Shown: positions 1 to 12,164, numbered from the stretch's first letter. The stretch: DNA of 64,000 nt from Pycnopodia helianthoides (GCA_032158295.1 CM063244.1:10816376-10880375), one strand, 5' to 3'. The notes: generated by a model not told the origin, from the sequence alone. Numbers and translations are program-made.

Positions 1-760
1 AGAAAGTTATAATGCTTTCATTTAAGGTAATGCAGATAAAAAATATGCAAATGATCAGTGTGGAGTTAATTAGAACTAAAATTAACTTATTGCAGGAATC
101 CAACACTATCTCACGTCCATCAGCCACATGCAAAAAATGTTGCGTGTGTTTGTGCCTTGTCTGTGAAGTTTTTGTATATATTTTTTCGTTTTGAAATAGC
201 ATCCTCTGTCAGAATTCTTAAAAAAAAAAAACAATTTTTCGAAAAGAAAAAACCTTTCACCGAAAATCGGTCCCTGCAACTTAAAGTATTAAATGCTATA
301 TATCTTGGAAAACTTGTTGTGATTTAGAAAAATCAATAGAGACAGCTTAAAGCTTTTTGTTTGAAGCTCTTTACACAAAACTGCAGCAAGAGACAGGTAT
401 AACGTGCACGAACTTTAAGTGACAGCATCAAATTTCATACTGTGGGGTCGGTGCGATTTTGCAACCTCGTACACAATGCCACTAAAAAAAATGCTTCACT
501 GTCTGAGGACACTAAATGGATTGCTGCAGCTTTCAAATAATCTACATCTTCTGTGTGGGTATTTTATGTTGTTCATTTTCTTTAAAAAAGATCGTTTCGA
601 AAATAAAGCGCTAGGGTCTGAAAAAGGAGCAAGAACCTTATGTCGCGAGGTGGCGCTATTCAAGTTCACTATCCTGAGGTATTGCTAGACATTGCACCAG
701 TGTCCGATTGCACCACAGTTTCCTATGATATATAAGATAATTGGATTGGATATTTGTCGA

Positions 761-866
761 GGCGAGCCGTGGCTCAGCGGATCTGAATAAGAGTCAAAAG
801 CAAATTCTCTCGTCACCCCAACTTCGCGGTTGGGGATCGAACCGTTGGGTGAACCCGATACTCGCC
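761..866 (+). repeat. tRNA-like sequence in tandem copy 1
   Basis: The 5' GGCGAG pairs with the 3' CTCGCC, like an acceptor stem. A box-A-like TGGCTCAGCGG lies near the 5' end and a box-B-like GGATCGAACC follows. A 7-bp hairpin, CCCCAAC/GTTGGGG, sits between them. A run of about 20 T follows immediately, as in an RNA polymerase III terminator. The anticodon arm is not canonical, so this looks like a tRNA-derived element and not a working tRNA. Confidence 0.55.
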
Positions 867-1812
867 TTTTTTTTTTTTTTTTTTTTTGTTTAAATACTTT
901 TTCCCCTTTTTAAGTTTCTGAAAATAATAATTTGCAATCTCACTACTTTATTATAAAATACTACCTGAAACAGACAACAGTTTTGCTTTAATTGACCCGA
1001 AATTTTAGATTGAAAATTTTAAATGAATAGGCATATTTTTATTTATTCGAGAAAGTTATAATGCTTTCATTTAAGGTAATGCAGATAAAAAATATGCAAA
1101 TGATCAGTGTGGAGTTAATTAGAACTAAAATTAACTTATTGCAGGAATCCAACACTATCTCACGTCCATCAGCCACATGCAAAAAATGTTGCCTGTGTTT
1201 GTGCCTTGTCTGTGAAGTTTTTGTATATATTTTTTTCGTTTTGAAATAGCATCCTCTGTCAAAATTCTTTAAAAAAAAACAATTTTTCGAAAAGAAAAAA
1301 CCTTTCACCGAAAATCGGTCCCTGCAACTTAAAGTATTAAATGCTTTATATCTTGGAAAACTTGTTGTGATTTAGAAAAATCAATAGAGACAGCTTAAAG
1401 CTTTTTGTTTGAAGCTCTTTACACAAAACTGCAGCAAGAGACAGGTATAACGTGCACGAACTTTAAGTGACAGCATCAAATTTCATACTGTGGGGTCGGT
1501 GCGATTTTGCAACCTCGTACACAATGCCACTAAAAAAATGCTTTCTTTTCCGAGGACACTAAATGGATTGCTGCAGCTTTCAAATAATCTACAGTCTTCT
1601 GGGTGGGTGTTTTTGATGTTGTTAATTTTTTCTTGAAAACAGATCGTCTTGTTAATAAAGCCATAGGGTCTGAAAAGGGAGCCATAACTTATGTCGCGAG
1701 GTGGCGCTATTCAAGTTTACTATCCCAAGGTATTGCTAGACATTGCATCAGTGTCCGGTTGCACCACAGTATCCCATGATATATAAGATAATTTGGATTG
1801 GATATTTGTCCA

Positions 1813-1919
1813 GGTGAGCCGTGGCTCAGCGGATCTGAATAAGAGTCAAAAGCAAATTCTCTCGTCACCCCAACTTCGCGGTTGGGGATCGAACCCGTTG
1901 GGTGAACCCGATACTCGCC
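1813..1919 (+). repeat. tRNA-like sequence in tandem copy 2
   Basis: This is the second copy of the tRNA-like unit at 761-866. The acceptor-like pairing is kept as GGTGAG/CTCGCC, with one G-T wobble. The same box-A-like and box-B-like motifs are present, and a T-rich tract again follows directly. Confidence 0.5.
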
Positions 1920-2110
1920 TTTTTTCTTTTTTCCCCGTTTCAATTTTTTTTTAAATAAAAATTTGCAAACTCACAACTTCGTTGTAAATTACTACCAGTA
2001 ACTTCCAACAGTTTTACTTCATGATTTGCTTTTTCATATTGTTTACTTACAGTTTCACGGACTGCGAAATTTAAAGTTGAAAAATTTAACACAGGGCCCT
2101 AATTTATATT

Positions 2111-2567
2111 CATCGTCCGTCTGGTGCTTGATATGTTGCATGGTGTCGCCCCGCCCCCCGGTTGCTTCTTGATTTCGTTTCTGTGAATCTCAGGAAACTT
2201 TTAAGAGGCTATTTGGGGGTGGGGGGGGGTGGTACTTCTGTCCAAGAGGGAATCGCAGAGTGTGTTGGAGTTTATGATTGGTGGTGCAGTATGATGTCTC
2301 TGATATCGGCCCCTTTTAAGAACAGCGGCTCCGGCTTTGGCTCCGTCATTAATTTTGAAAACGTAAACTTTGAGTATAATGAGGTGGACTGTGCCTAAGC
2401 CAGAGCCGGAGCCGGAACCTATAAGCCGTAATTTCGAAAATTGCCATAATCTCGGGATGGAACGGAGGAAAAAGCCTGGCTCCTTTTTTTCGTAAAGTGA
2501 CCACTTTAGTATTACTGAATTAAGTCAAGAATGTATACAAAGATGGTGCATGCAACGGATGTCTCCG

Positions 2568-2619
<52 letters not shown>

Positions 2620-3125
2620 GAGGTGCTTGACGTGCTTGGGGTAACCGCCTTATTCGAATCTCCCATCCCGTCATACAAACCGGATTGTTCCCTGCAGCTC
2701 ACAAGCCGTTCAAACCATTTCAATGCACAGGCGCACACTGTAAAAAAGACACTGGACACAAATTAATTACGTTGGTTGAAAGTGTTTTGGGGAAAGTACT
2801 GAGCTAGCACTATTTGTGCATAATTTAATGAGCAATGTTCACCTCGCTACTTACGGAACAGGAGATTGAAATGTTTAATTCGGAGTACAACATAATAGGA
2901 ATGGTGGTAGAAAAGACGGACTTTGTTGCCCAGTTGTACCTTCATTTGAAATTACAAAGAATTCCTCTTACGTTTAAGTTTTAGGTGCAGGACATCTCAG
3001 TTTACTGGGTTTTGAGAGGGAAACTTTTTTTGTTGTGGTTCATTCAGAATTGCTTAAGTCAAATAATGTTTCAAAGATGGCCGCTTGATAGTCTAGCTTT
3101 AGTCAGTCTCACAGTCTGTCGTTTG
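2111..3125. other. Intergenic stretch, no gene seen
   Basis: No gene is visible here. The stretch holds a G-rich run near 2216-2232. It also holds an imperfect inverted repeat: GGCTCCGGCTTTGGCTC near 2327-2343 against AGCCAGAGCCGGAGCC near 2398-2413. A pure A run of about 45 nt follows at 2573-2618. The rest looks non-coding. Confidence 0.6.
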
Positions 3126-4292
3126 TCAATGTTCTAAACACCCGCAGTCACATGGGAAGATGTAGGTTGCTGCAATGGCGCCAGCTACGCCCGCTGCACT
3201 GGTAGTGGCTACTCCTTTGTATCCGCGGATGGTTGCCTTGCCAACAGACCGCATCGTTGCCCCTACGGCTGCCCCCGCCCCAAGGAGGGGCGTAACGTAG
3301 CACCAAGGATCAGTAGCTGTAAAAGTGCAAACAGTGAGAGTCAGGACTCGATATTTACTGATCGCTGGAATGTATAACAGTAATGAATCAATAAGAATTT
3401 CTTGGAATTATGTTAACCCACAGGAAAATAATGAAGCTTTTGTCTTAAAGGAACATTACAGAATTGGTAAGAAAAAAACTTATAAAATATACTTTTGATC
3501 ACAGATTTAAATAAAACTTACACGGTCTAATGATGGTGATAGTAGCAAACATCCCTTGAAATATTTATGTCTGAAATGCCATATTTGAAGAGAAATGAAT
3601 AAACTAGTTTTTCCGATTGGAGTTTATCGCTCAGTGAGCGTTTTATTCATTTGTTGAATCTATGCGATTGCATGTAAGTGTGTAATCGTTTTTTCACTAT
3701 TGTCTCGTGACCCAGATGGCCTATCGATCTCAAACTTCTACAGGTTTGTCAGTTTATGTATATGGTGGATAACATAAAGTGCTTACACTGCAAGCAACTG
3801 TTTTGTTAGCAAAACCAAATCTGTAATGTTCCTTTAAAGTCGGTGTGTTCCTTCTGTTTACTGTAGTTGGTTACACATTATAGTACGCCCACTTACACGG
3901 AGGCTAATATCATCATCCGTTCACAGTGTTTAAGATGGGATTCGGTTGACCAAATTTCTTCATTATTTTTAAAGGTGCCCTTGATTTATACGATGAGCTA
4001 CAGAGATATATTATCTTCACAAAATCTTTTTGCTACAACAGATCAAGCGTCACTTTGCTGTCAATATTGCATTTTACACAGTATTTTTTTGAAATCTAAT
4101 AGTATACTATCTGCACCCACAATACACCCCGACACGATCCGTTGACTTGTGGGTTTAAAAAATGCACTTTGTTTCAGTCCATAAAACGAAATAGTTTGAG
4201 TCGAATATTCTTGAGGCCGTAGGGACTCACTCACCTCCTACTGTTTGAACAATAAGAGCAACTATAAGAGCAGCTGCTACCCGGGTAGTCAT
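3126..4292 (-). CDS. Small secreted or membrane peptide, 82 residues, two exons
   Basis: I do not recognise this gene. Exon 1 (4235-4292) starts at ATG 4292-4290 and encodes 19 residues: two Thr, an Arg, then a hydrophobic Ala/Leu/Ile/Val core, a good signal peptide. It ends in a strong donor (GTGAGT), phase 1. Exon 2 (3126-3316) follows a TTTTACAG acceptor in the matching phase and runs 63 codons to a TGA at 3126-3128. The mature part begins ATDPWCYV and continues with a Gly/Ala-rich stretch containing GAGAAVGA, then a basic segment (RSVGKATIRGYKG). A second Ala/Gly-rich hydrophobic segment and a Cys-rich end (FPCDCGCLEH) follow, giving four cysteines in all. The 918-nt intron contains MITE copy 1. 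The two Gly/Ala-rich segments could be membrane-active helices, so an effector or antimicrobial peptide is possible but only inferred. Support is the signal peptide, splice sites and phase; expression is not shown. Confidence 0.6.
3445..3837 (+). mobile_element. TTAA-flanked MITE, family M1 copy 1
   Basis: The element (3449-3833) is bounded by TTAA at 3445-3448 and 3834-3837. Its terminal inverted repeats read AGGAACATTACAGAATTGG. It contains the small internal palindrome CGCTCAGTGAGCG shared by all copies. It has no coding capacity. It sits in the intron of the small secreted-peptide gene. A TTAA target site is typical of piggyBac-type transposition. Confidence 0.85.
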
Positions 4293-6352
4293 TGTTACAA
4301 CGGTTCCAAGATTCCTAGGTGAGAATAAAATAATGGAAATATAATTTGGGATTTGCAGTTGAGACCCGTAACTTGAGAGACTTGTCTGAGCAACAGCATC
4401 AACCGGGTGCCCAGAAGACTTAAACCTAAAGCCTCGTAGTCTGAGTTATGATTCTGGTCTCGAGATCTACACAATATTTACCGTAGATTGTATTCACAAG
4501 TTTTTGGGTTGAACAAAGATAACACTGACTAGAGCGCGACTTGACTCAAACGTGTATCAATCAGTTAATTAGATAGAAGCTAAATTCATCCTCATTGTTT
4601 CGAGATTCTTTCCATACATGGGGATAAGTTCAAGAGTGACATGATCACAACAAAACATAATCACGAATCATTGCATATTCATGTCTGTGAAATGCATTTC
4701 TAAACCGGGCTCCCTTTTCACTAAAGCTGCTTAAATGCAGATATTGTGCTTTAATGTGCAATTTCCATTTTGTAACGCTGCTGTAAGGAGATGAAAAGGC
4801 ATGCTAACTTATACCGCAGTGTTGTAGTCAAGACCAGTACACCCGAGACCAAGACCAAGACCAAGACCAAGACCCATAAATTCGAGACCAAGACCAAGAC
4901 CAGAGGGTCCGAGGGGGGAGGGGGAGACCGCTCTCGAGACCTCCAACACTGCACTGTTATACCGTCAAAAGAAAAGCAAATGCATGATACGTCTGCAAAT
5001 CCATTGTGACCGGGCAAGTTAATCACCTAGTTTATTAGCTAACCTGCAAAATGCTTACCGTTCAACAGCTCTATTAAATTGGTCCCCGTCAATATCATGG
5101 AAAGCTAATCCATACAAAATACAACTGAATGTTCCACTTTGTGAGGAACCCCCCCTAATAATTGACAGAGGAGATTTTGTATTCAGTATACTATTGAATT
5201 CCATCAGGGTCCAACGGGGTCGATTTGAAACGTTAATGTATATTATGATGTCGTTGGAGTTTAACAATTATTAATATTGATAACAAAATATAACATTCCA
5301 TAAATTAAAGAATAACAGAAAAAGCAACGAGTAATCATGAGGAAAATCAGACAATTTATTTATTTATTTATTTATGTTTTTATTGCAACATCTTTATACA
5401 CGATAAAAAAAATCAGCAAAAGCTGTTTTACATCAATGTCCTGTTACGGTCAACATAAACAACACACTAAAAAAAAAATGAAAAGAAAAAATACTTAAAA
5501 TACAAACGGTATACCCCTTAAACTCAAAACAAAGCAGTAAATAGTACATAATCTGCTTGTAATGATTATAGTATTTACGTACCAGAAAACCCTCACCCTT
5601 CCTCAGTATGATGCAGATGGTATGCTTTGTGCAGTTGTAGCAGACAGAACACGTATGGTCACAACGAACTATACGTACACTAAAACAACAGCCACTGACA
5701 TAAATTTTGATCGACGGTTATAAGCCACGTCACAATGAGGAAATGTTTTAATAACTTGACAAATTAGCAGATAATAAAAACTTACTCTAAAATTATTACG
5801 GGTGGTATACCCATGAGTAGTTATATAGTAAAATTAAACAATGTTAATCGCAGAGGTAATTAGCAGTTGCAATTGTGCAGGTACGGACCTTGTGTTATTC
5901 AAAAGCGAATGGAGGCGTTGATGTATGGTTGGATAATAGGTAGGGGAGGCCCAGAAGGTTTTTGGTTTTAGGGTTGGGGTTTTGTTGGGGTGGTGTGGTG
6001 ATTGTTTGTTTGTTTTTAAACTTGTTAAGAACTCGATATGTTCTTTAAAAACGGCAATTTCCCGCTTTCCTTTACACATAACACGAAGCTGCTTCGTAAA
6101 TGTGCAAAGCACAAAAATTACAAAATCTCGTCGATTAAAAGATGTGGTTAGGCCGTCTCACTCTGCGATCTGGCGGCTACGGCTGTATTGTTGCATCACG
6201 ATGCGTTGAGCGTTCTTAACTACTTGACTGATTGAAGCTGTTCTTCATGCTATATTTTAGCTGATCCATTTGCTGTCAATAAATTGCTGTAGTGATTTAT
6301 GTTCATTGAGATTCCCGTTGAACCGTCTTGTGTTTTTTAGACGATCACTGCA
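4293..6352. other. Intergenic stretch between the small peptide gene and MCT gene A
   Basis: No gene is seen. The stretch contains a GACCAA-type hexamer array (4832-4913) and a short ATTT run near 5357-5377. It also has a partial copy (about 6151-6215) of the GGCCGT-ended Harbinger-like MITE found complete at 35724-35853. The left part may hold 3' untranslated sequence of MCT gene A. Confidence 0.5.
4832..4913. repeat. GACCAA-type hexamer repeat
   Basis: GAGACCAAGACCAAGACC units recur in two blocks split by CCATAAATTC. They give spurious Lys-Thr repeats when translated. The block is flanked by the near-complementary short motifs CAGTGTTG (4820s) and CAACACTG (4940s), so it may be the interior of a small repetitive element. 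Confidence 0.65.
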
Positions 6353-9300
6353 TTAGTCTGCATGGTCTTCAATGTTACTCTTAATTGTTCTCGGAGATTC
6401 TGTTTCCTGGTCCTTTTCGTCACCGCAGAGCGTTTCCGTCGAAAATTTACGTTTTTGTTTGTCCCTGTGGAGTACATGCAACACGACTGTCAGGATCGAG
6501 GCAGTCAGCAAGACAGCGCCACCAATGATGTACGCAAAGTCGTAACTTCCCGTGATATCAAACACCAAACCTTAGTGCAAAAACATTATAAAGATATTAA
6601 GCACATTAATTTTTTGATGGAGGGGACTGATTGTTCGGACCGCATTGAGCTCCGCCCAATGGGACCTGAGTTATATAACTCAACTGCCACATCAGACAAC
6701 AAGATTGCGCAATCGTCACTGTGATAGGCCAGTATGTAATTGGTATTGCTTAAAGGTAACGTTGCCTTGGATCGGTCGAGTTGGTCTATAAAAAGCGTTT
6801 GTAACCGTTTGTTATAAAATGGTAATGGTTAGAAAGATGTTTTAAAAGTAGAATACAATGATCCACACAAGTATGCCTCGAAATTGCGTGGTTTTCCTTG
6901 AACTTTGCGAACTAACACGGTCCGCCATTTTGTGGAGTCAAAAGTTTGACTCCATAAAATGGCCGACTGTGTTAGTTCACGATGTAAAAGGAAAACCACG
7001 CAATTTCGAGGTATATTTGTGTGGATTGTTGTTTTCAACTTTAAAAAACATCTTTCTAACCATATGCATTTTATAACAAACGGTTTACAAACGCTTTTTA
7101 TAGACCAACTCGGCCGATTCAAAGCAACGTGTACCTTTAATAGAATGTTCCAATTGATATAATTATGTAATCTTGCCTCGTTCGATGAACCAACTCCTGC
7201 AAAAATTAATATTAAAGTGATGTTTCCAAATCAATATTCTATGGTAAGACTAACCTGTAAAGAATGATCCGGCAACATCACCAATGCTCCAGATGAAGAA
7301 AACAACCCCCACAGCCCCCACGGTGTCTGCTGGCTGAACCAGGGAGCGTGCGATCACCGTGACTAGGTTGCCAACTGTACCGACAGCGAGGCCTGTCACA
7401 CCTGCTACGATTGCCAGGGGAGTGAAGGTGACGAACGCGGGCACGACGGAAACGGTCGCACAGAAGACCAGGAGGGCAAGGGCGTGGGCCATGGTGGCTG
7501 ATAAGTACCCCTTATCAATGATTAAACCGTGTGTTAGTCTGCCAACCACACTCCCAGCACCGATCAACGAGAGTAGGAGAGAAGCCAGTTCGGGGTCGAC
7601 TCCCACTAGTTGGGCCCGAGCTGCCGCGTACACAACAGTTAAATTGCCGTAACCCTGACAGAAAGTTATGATCACCAATACGAAATACCGCATGTTGTGC
7701 ACCAGACGACTTAACCCGTATGTCTCCAAGATGAAGTATCTGAACTTGCCGCAAAACCTTGTTTTTTTATTTGTTGATGCTTCAGGGTTTATTTTTTCGG
7801 CTTCGATGCTCTTAGCTGACATGGTGGAACCACTTAAGCTAGCAGGGTTGCCGTTTATTTCAGATGTTGTTTCGGTGCTCTGATCGTGATCATATCCTTG
7901 GTTGTCGTATCCATGATCCAAACTGACGGACACATCATTCGTGTTCACGTCGTCTCTCACATTGATTGAAATGCTGTCCAAATCAGATTCATGTCCACCC
8001 ATTTCGCCAGAGTATTTTTCACAAATAGTTGTCACCGACTTCGCGGCATCGTTGGCAAGTTTTGCTTTTCCTCTTTGCCTGGCCATTGGCCGCATAATCG
8101 CCCCAGCAATTAGAACATTTGCTGTTACCCCCGCGACAATGAGCATCGTGCCCCGCCATCCATAAAGCTCAATCAGGAAAGTGTACAGAGGGGGAAACAC
8201 CAGTTGACCAGCGCTGATACCAGTAGACGCCACTCCAGCCGCAAAAGTGTATTTACTTTTGAAGTATGCATTAAGCATAGCAAAAGTGGACACAAACGCC
8301 ATGCTGGTACCTAGAGCTGTATAAGTAAAAAAACAAAGTATACACAAACAAAACAAAACACCTTAAAACAAAATATTATCGTACTTATCTTGGTTAATTT
8401 GTCTCATTATTGTTGCAAATTGCTAAATGACTTAAAAGTAAAAAAAACAAAAAAAAACAACAACAACAACAACAACAACTTTGAATGAAAGCTTTCATAC
8501 AACCTCCTTCGTCTTGTTCCTATTACGAAAAAACATTTCACAGGCAGCGTCCAAACTAAGCGTATTTGGCTCAGACTACTTGTTGTTGCTTATGATACAT
8601 AACATTTACGCAAAATAAGCTTCAAGTCGGGTTTTCTGCGATAGTAGCCTTGTAAAAGACTGAGTACGCAATTGGTAATTATCTATGTGATCCTTTTTGG
8701 TTGTATACCATGCTCACAAACAAAGGCGTCTCAGACGGGGATAGAACCCTCGACCGTGCAGGCTGTACACCCTCAGATGACCACTTAGTCTAAGTATATA
8801 CTCTTAAAACTAAAGTGTTGAATTCACACTTTAAAGAGTGCAGTCAGTGACAACCATAAAGGTATAGATTTAACCACATGAAAATGTTAAATTAACATTG
8901 TCAAAGTTACATCTAACATACTATAATCTTGTAACTCCGATTTAATCAGTTAAATTTACAAAGAGTTGTCACTCCCCGCACTCCTAAAAGTGTTGAATTT
9001 AGTAACAATTAGTTTTTAGAGTGTAGTGACGTAGTATACATCTGCAACGGTCGAGGAAACTCGGAACAAAATGTTGTTTTAACTCACCCGTAACTACACC
9101 GTTGCTGACCATTAACATTTCAACAGAAGTGGCCTGAGAAGACATAATGTTCCCTCCTACTGCAATAACTCCGCCCATCATCATCACCCACCGAGGCTGA
9201 AATTTCACACTGAGCGCTGCTGATACGGGACCTTGGAGATAAAATTTGACACATTATAAACAGCGATACATTTGAATTGGTCCAAATGAACCGGATACCT

Positions 9301-10184
9301 CATTCAATAAAAACCAACGAATGATGATCATGTTCCTTTTATGCTTCGTCTTCATTTTATCAGTGCATCTTTTGAAAGTGTTTGTATTCATCTAATAGGC
9401 CTATGTCCAACATTTCAGTCTGAAATACTGTCATCTTTACGGTTTCTTGGTGTAGAGCCGATCTCAAGCAGGGCATTCGAAAATGAGTCGTACAAAACAT
9501 ATCCAATTGAAAGCACCAAATCGAGTGACTATAGCCTATTAAGGTTATAGGCTATAGGCTATCGCCGTTGGCTACGGATGCAACGTTGAAGAACCGGCCT
9601 TTTTCCATAATGAAGCCATTAGCCACAGCCGAGGTCTTCAAATCGAACACGGCGTCAGTTTCTTGTAAAGTAGAGAATTTGACTGGTTTATTGGACGCAC
9701 TCTTTTCACTATTATTAAAAAGGGCGATTAACAATAACTTCTGCTGTTTCTACATAAAATGGCAAGCATGTGTGTCCCCTCCCTTTTGTTCAATGCAAAG
9801 TATCTTCGCGATATCTCGAGCATCGTTACCTTTTTTTGAGACGAAGAGTAGCAAAATAATGATGGGGTGAAAACTTACTCAGAAGTCCCCTCATGAGGGA
9901 GCCAAGAGCAACCACTAGACTCACAGATGCAGCACTCGCGTCAAACGACTCCATCCAAACAGTCAGAAACACGCCCAAGGACGCCACAGAACCGACCGCG
10001 GTGAAATTCACCAGAAAAGCCCCAACAAAACCATCCAGGCCCAGCCGGAGTCCGTGGTCGATGCTTCACTCTTGACGTCGGTGACTGCTGGCTGTACACC
10101 TGAGCTCTCCGTTGTGCCCTTGTGCCGCGACAGGCTGCAAGGTCCTGGCATGATGGTGTTGGACTTTTCCGGCTGCGTTTCCAT
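6353..10184 (-). CDS. MCT-like transporter A (SLC16 family), frameshifted in TM1
   Basis: Major-facilitator proton-linked monocarboxylate-type transporter, plasma membrane by family; substrate unknown. Exons are 9879-10184, 9088-9231, 7255-8316 and 6353-6570. All junctions are phase 1, with GT/AG sites. The SLC16 TM1 signature DSGWAW is at residues 45-50. Exon 2 encodes the P-V-S-A-A-L...TM2-3 block, and exon 3 carries YF-K-S-K-Y-T-F-AAG (TM4-5) and the YGLSRLVHN loop. Exon 4 encodes the last TM and a short tail (about 37 residues) ending at TAA 6353-6355. Exon 1 is 306 nt, whereas the phase pattern needs 307. One G is missing in the run at 10020-10023, so translation from ATG 10184 stops at TGA 10008-10010 inside TM1. 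With that base restored the gene would encode about 576 residues. It is either a sequence error or a broken gene. Intron 3 holds a TTAA fold-back element. The tail lacks the NPx motifs of genes B, D and E. Confidence 0.85.
6750..7140. mobile_element. TTAA-flanked fold-back MITE
   Basis: A near-complete palindrome of about 383 bp, centred near 6948, bounded by TTAA at 6750-6753 and 7137-7140. The ends read AGGTAACGTTGC and, inverted, AGGTACACGTTGC. The arms are so similar that both strands encode almost the same short reading frame (PRNCVVFL), which is not a gene. It lies in the last intron of MCT gene A. Its TIR starts AGG like family M1, but the interior is unrelated. Confidence 0.8.
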
Positions 10185-11841
10185 TTCGCTTTTAGGACTT
10201 TCTGATGAAAGTTAGCTATCGACAACTAACAAATAACGTACGTGAAGGCCTTATATCAAAACCATTTTCAAATGGCATAGTTTTTAATAAAAGTATCTTT
10301 TCCTCATAGATATTTCTCTTCAGCAAACTGACTTTGCGAGATTTATTCTAAAGTTTACTTGTTGTTCTGTCACGCCAAGAAGACCATGAAGTTTGTTTGT
10401 TGGCATAATTTATTACCAAGTTCGACGAGCTCACTGTCGTACCCATATATCGTAAAGTTGACTTTTTTATGACAGCAGTGAGGCCAAAAAAGTCCTTCGT
10501 GGAATCGCACAATGAGTACAGCTAATGTTACATAACATATTTGATATCAATGCTATATAAACATATGAGTTATCACTTGATGTTTTCAGCTCATACGCAT
10601 GTGGTCGCCACGTGATAAAACTGAAGAGAAGCTCTAACAGCACTACGGTAGTCTTGTTGGCAACGTTCATTTTGTTAACGTTGTCTCCGATATTGCAATA
10701 CGAATCACTGGAGAAGAGATGTCTGTGTCAAACAAACATCTGGATTATTAAAATGAGTTTGATCCAGATTCGTAGACATGCCGAATCCATCCACGCCAGT
10801 CGATATTGCGCCCTCTACCGGTGACTTATAAAAACAAACTAGCCTCGTCAATCAAGACTACAACATATGCAACAACAGCAGCCGCTTGTCACGTGGTCAC
10901 AAGGACAAAATCTCTGTGGACATGGTTTGCCAGATCCCTATGCATATAGGGATAATAAATTAAGTAATGAGATAGATAACAGCGACAATGGAACAAAGGA
11001 TAAAAACAATGTCAGAGAGTGGAAACAACAGTAAGAGGTGACTGGCTGAAAATCATTAATCTGCATAGGGAAGAGATAAACTCCGGCCAGTGAAGACGCA
11101 AACGAATACCGAAAAAAACCCAGTAATGCTAATTTGGGATATAAGACATATTTTATTTGAATTCTCTTCAGGAGCCCCGGAGAGTTTGTGTTATATGTTT
11201 ATTTTTTTTACAACCAAAATTCAATTTTTACTTTGATTTTCAAAACTGCTGTTAAACGTTTGTTAAAACCCTGCGTTGCCATTAATTGTTAATTTGTCTT
11301 TATGCCTACAGGACAGCAGCGTGCAATGGGAAAACGTGTATACCTCCTTTAAAATGTTGATTTCATACTTTTTTCAAAGCTTATTATAACTTTTCAAAAC
11401 GTTGCAGAGATAGTTTGGCAAAAAAAGAAAATACATGTTTATATAGTACACATTTAAAAAAAATTATTTTGTTTTTTACACTGCAAAACCGCGATTTTTG
11501 TTGTACACTACCCTCTATAAAAAGTGTATTATAACTGGGGATTCGGCGTCCATTGGTCATAGGCCATGTCAATCGGGCCTGTCTCAGGATAGAACTTAGG
11601 ATTTCACCCTTTTTTGCCAAAAAAATTAACAAGTTATTAAGGAAAATTTGTTTTCTGTCTATAGGTTGCAGACCTGTAGGCCATCGGAGGGTTACGCCTG
11701 GTTATCTTTTGATTGTCTCTTATCAGGATAACGTGTTGCTCCATTTGTTTGTTAAAAGTATCTGAGCAACGAGTTAGTCATGTATTTGTTGGTACTGGTC
11801 TAGACCTGGCACAGCTTAGTACCAGCGCCAGCAAATTGATG

Positions 11842-11940
11842 TTCTGCAGCACACGCTGGCTACGGAGTCAACAGTTAAGGGATAGGGAAGAACAGCCTAT
11901 CCCTTAACTGTTGACTCCATAGCCGACGTGTGCTGCAGAA
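11842..11940. repeat. Long hairpin, 45-nt arms with 9-nt loop
   Basis: The left arm (11842-11886) and right arm (11896-11940) are complementary over 45 positions with three mismatches. The loop is GAAGAACAG. Arm ends read TTCTGCAG and CTGCAGAA. No TTAA or TWA duplication is seen at the ends. It could be a recent fold-back insertion or a transcribed hairpin. Confidence 0.85.
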
Positions 11941-12164
11941 AAAAATCACCCACCGCCACTACAATTTTGGTCGTGTTTGCTGGGTCCATCAGCAGAAAGT
12001 ATATTGATTCTCCTGGTCCGGGAAAAGGGATCAGGCCAGTTGCGCAGCCGGGATTGGTTTCCAGGGGCGAAACAAACCGCAAAATTCACTGTACACAAAA
12101 TGACAAGAATTTTTTTTTTCTGAAAGTCTCTGTTTATTTTCTTTTTACAAAAGAATACAACAAA

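Larger units (their letters stand above)
1..2110. repeat. Tandem duplication, unit about 1,049 bp (two copies)
   Basis: The sequence at position 1 recurs from position 1050 with only scattered substitutions and small indels. Copy 1 spans 1-1049 and copy 2 runs from 1050 to about 2110, where similarity fades. Each copy ends with a tRNA-like sequence and a T-rich tract. The window begins inside or at the edge of copy 1, so more copies may lie upstream. No convincing coding potential is seen; the short open frames are the same in both copies and have no recognisable domain. Confidence 0.85.

Noticed and set aside
4791..5009. Lys-Thr-repeat protein
   Set aside because: Produced by a GACCAA hexamer repeat; flanks show no coding features.
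6858..7122. Two related short proteins on opposite strands
   Set aside because: They are the two arms of a palindromic MITE, not genes.
9552..9734. Short open frames in intron 1 of MCT A resembling a transposon protein
   Set aside because: Some residues look protein-like on the minus strand, but no domain could be named and the frame is short.
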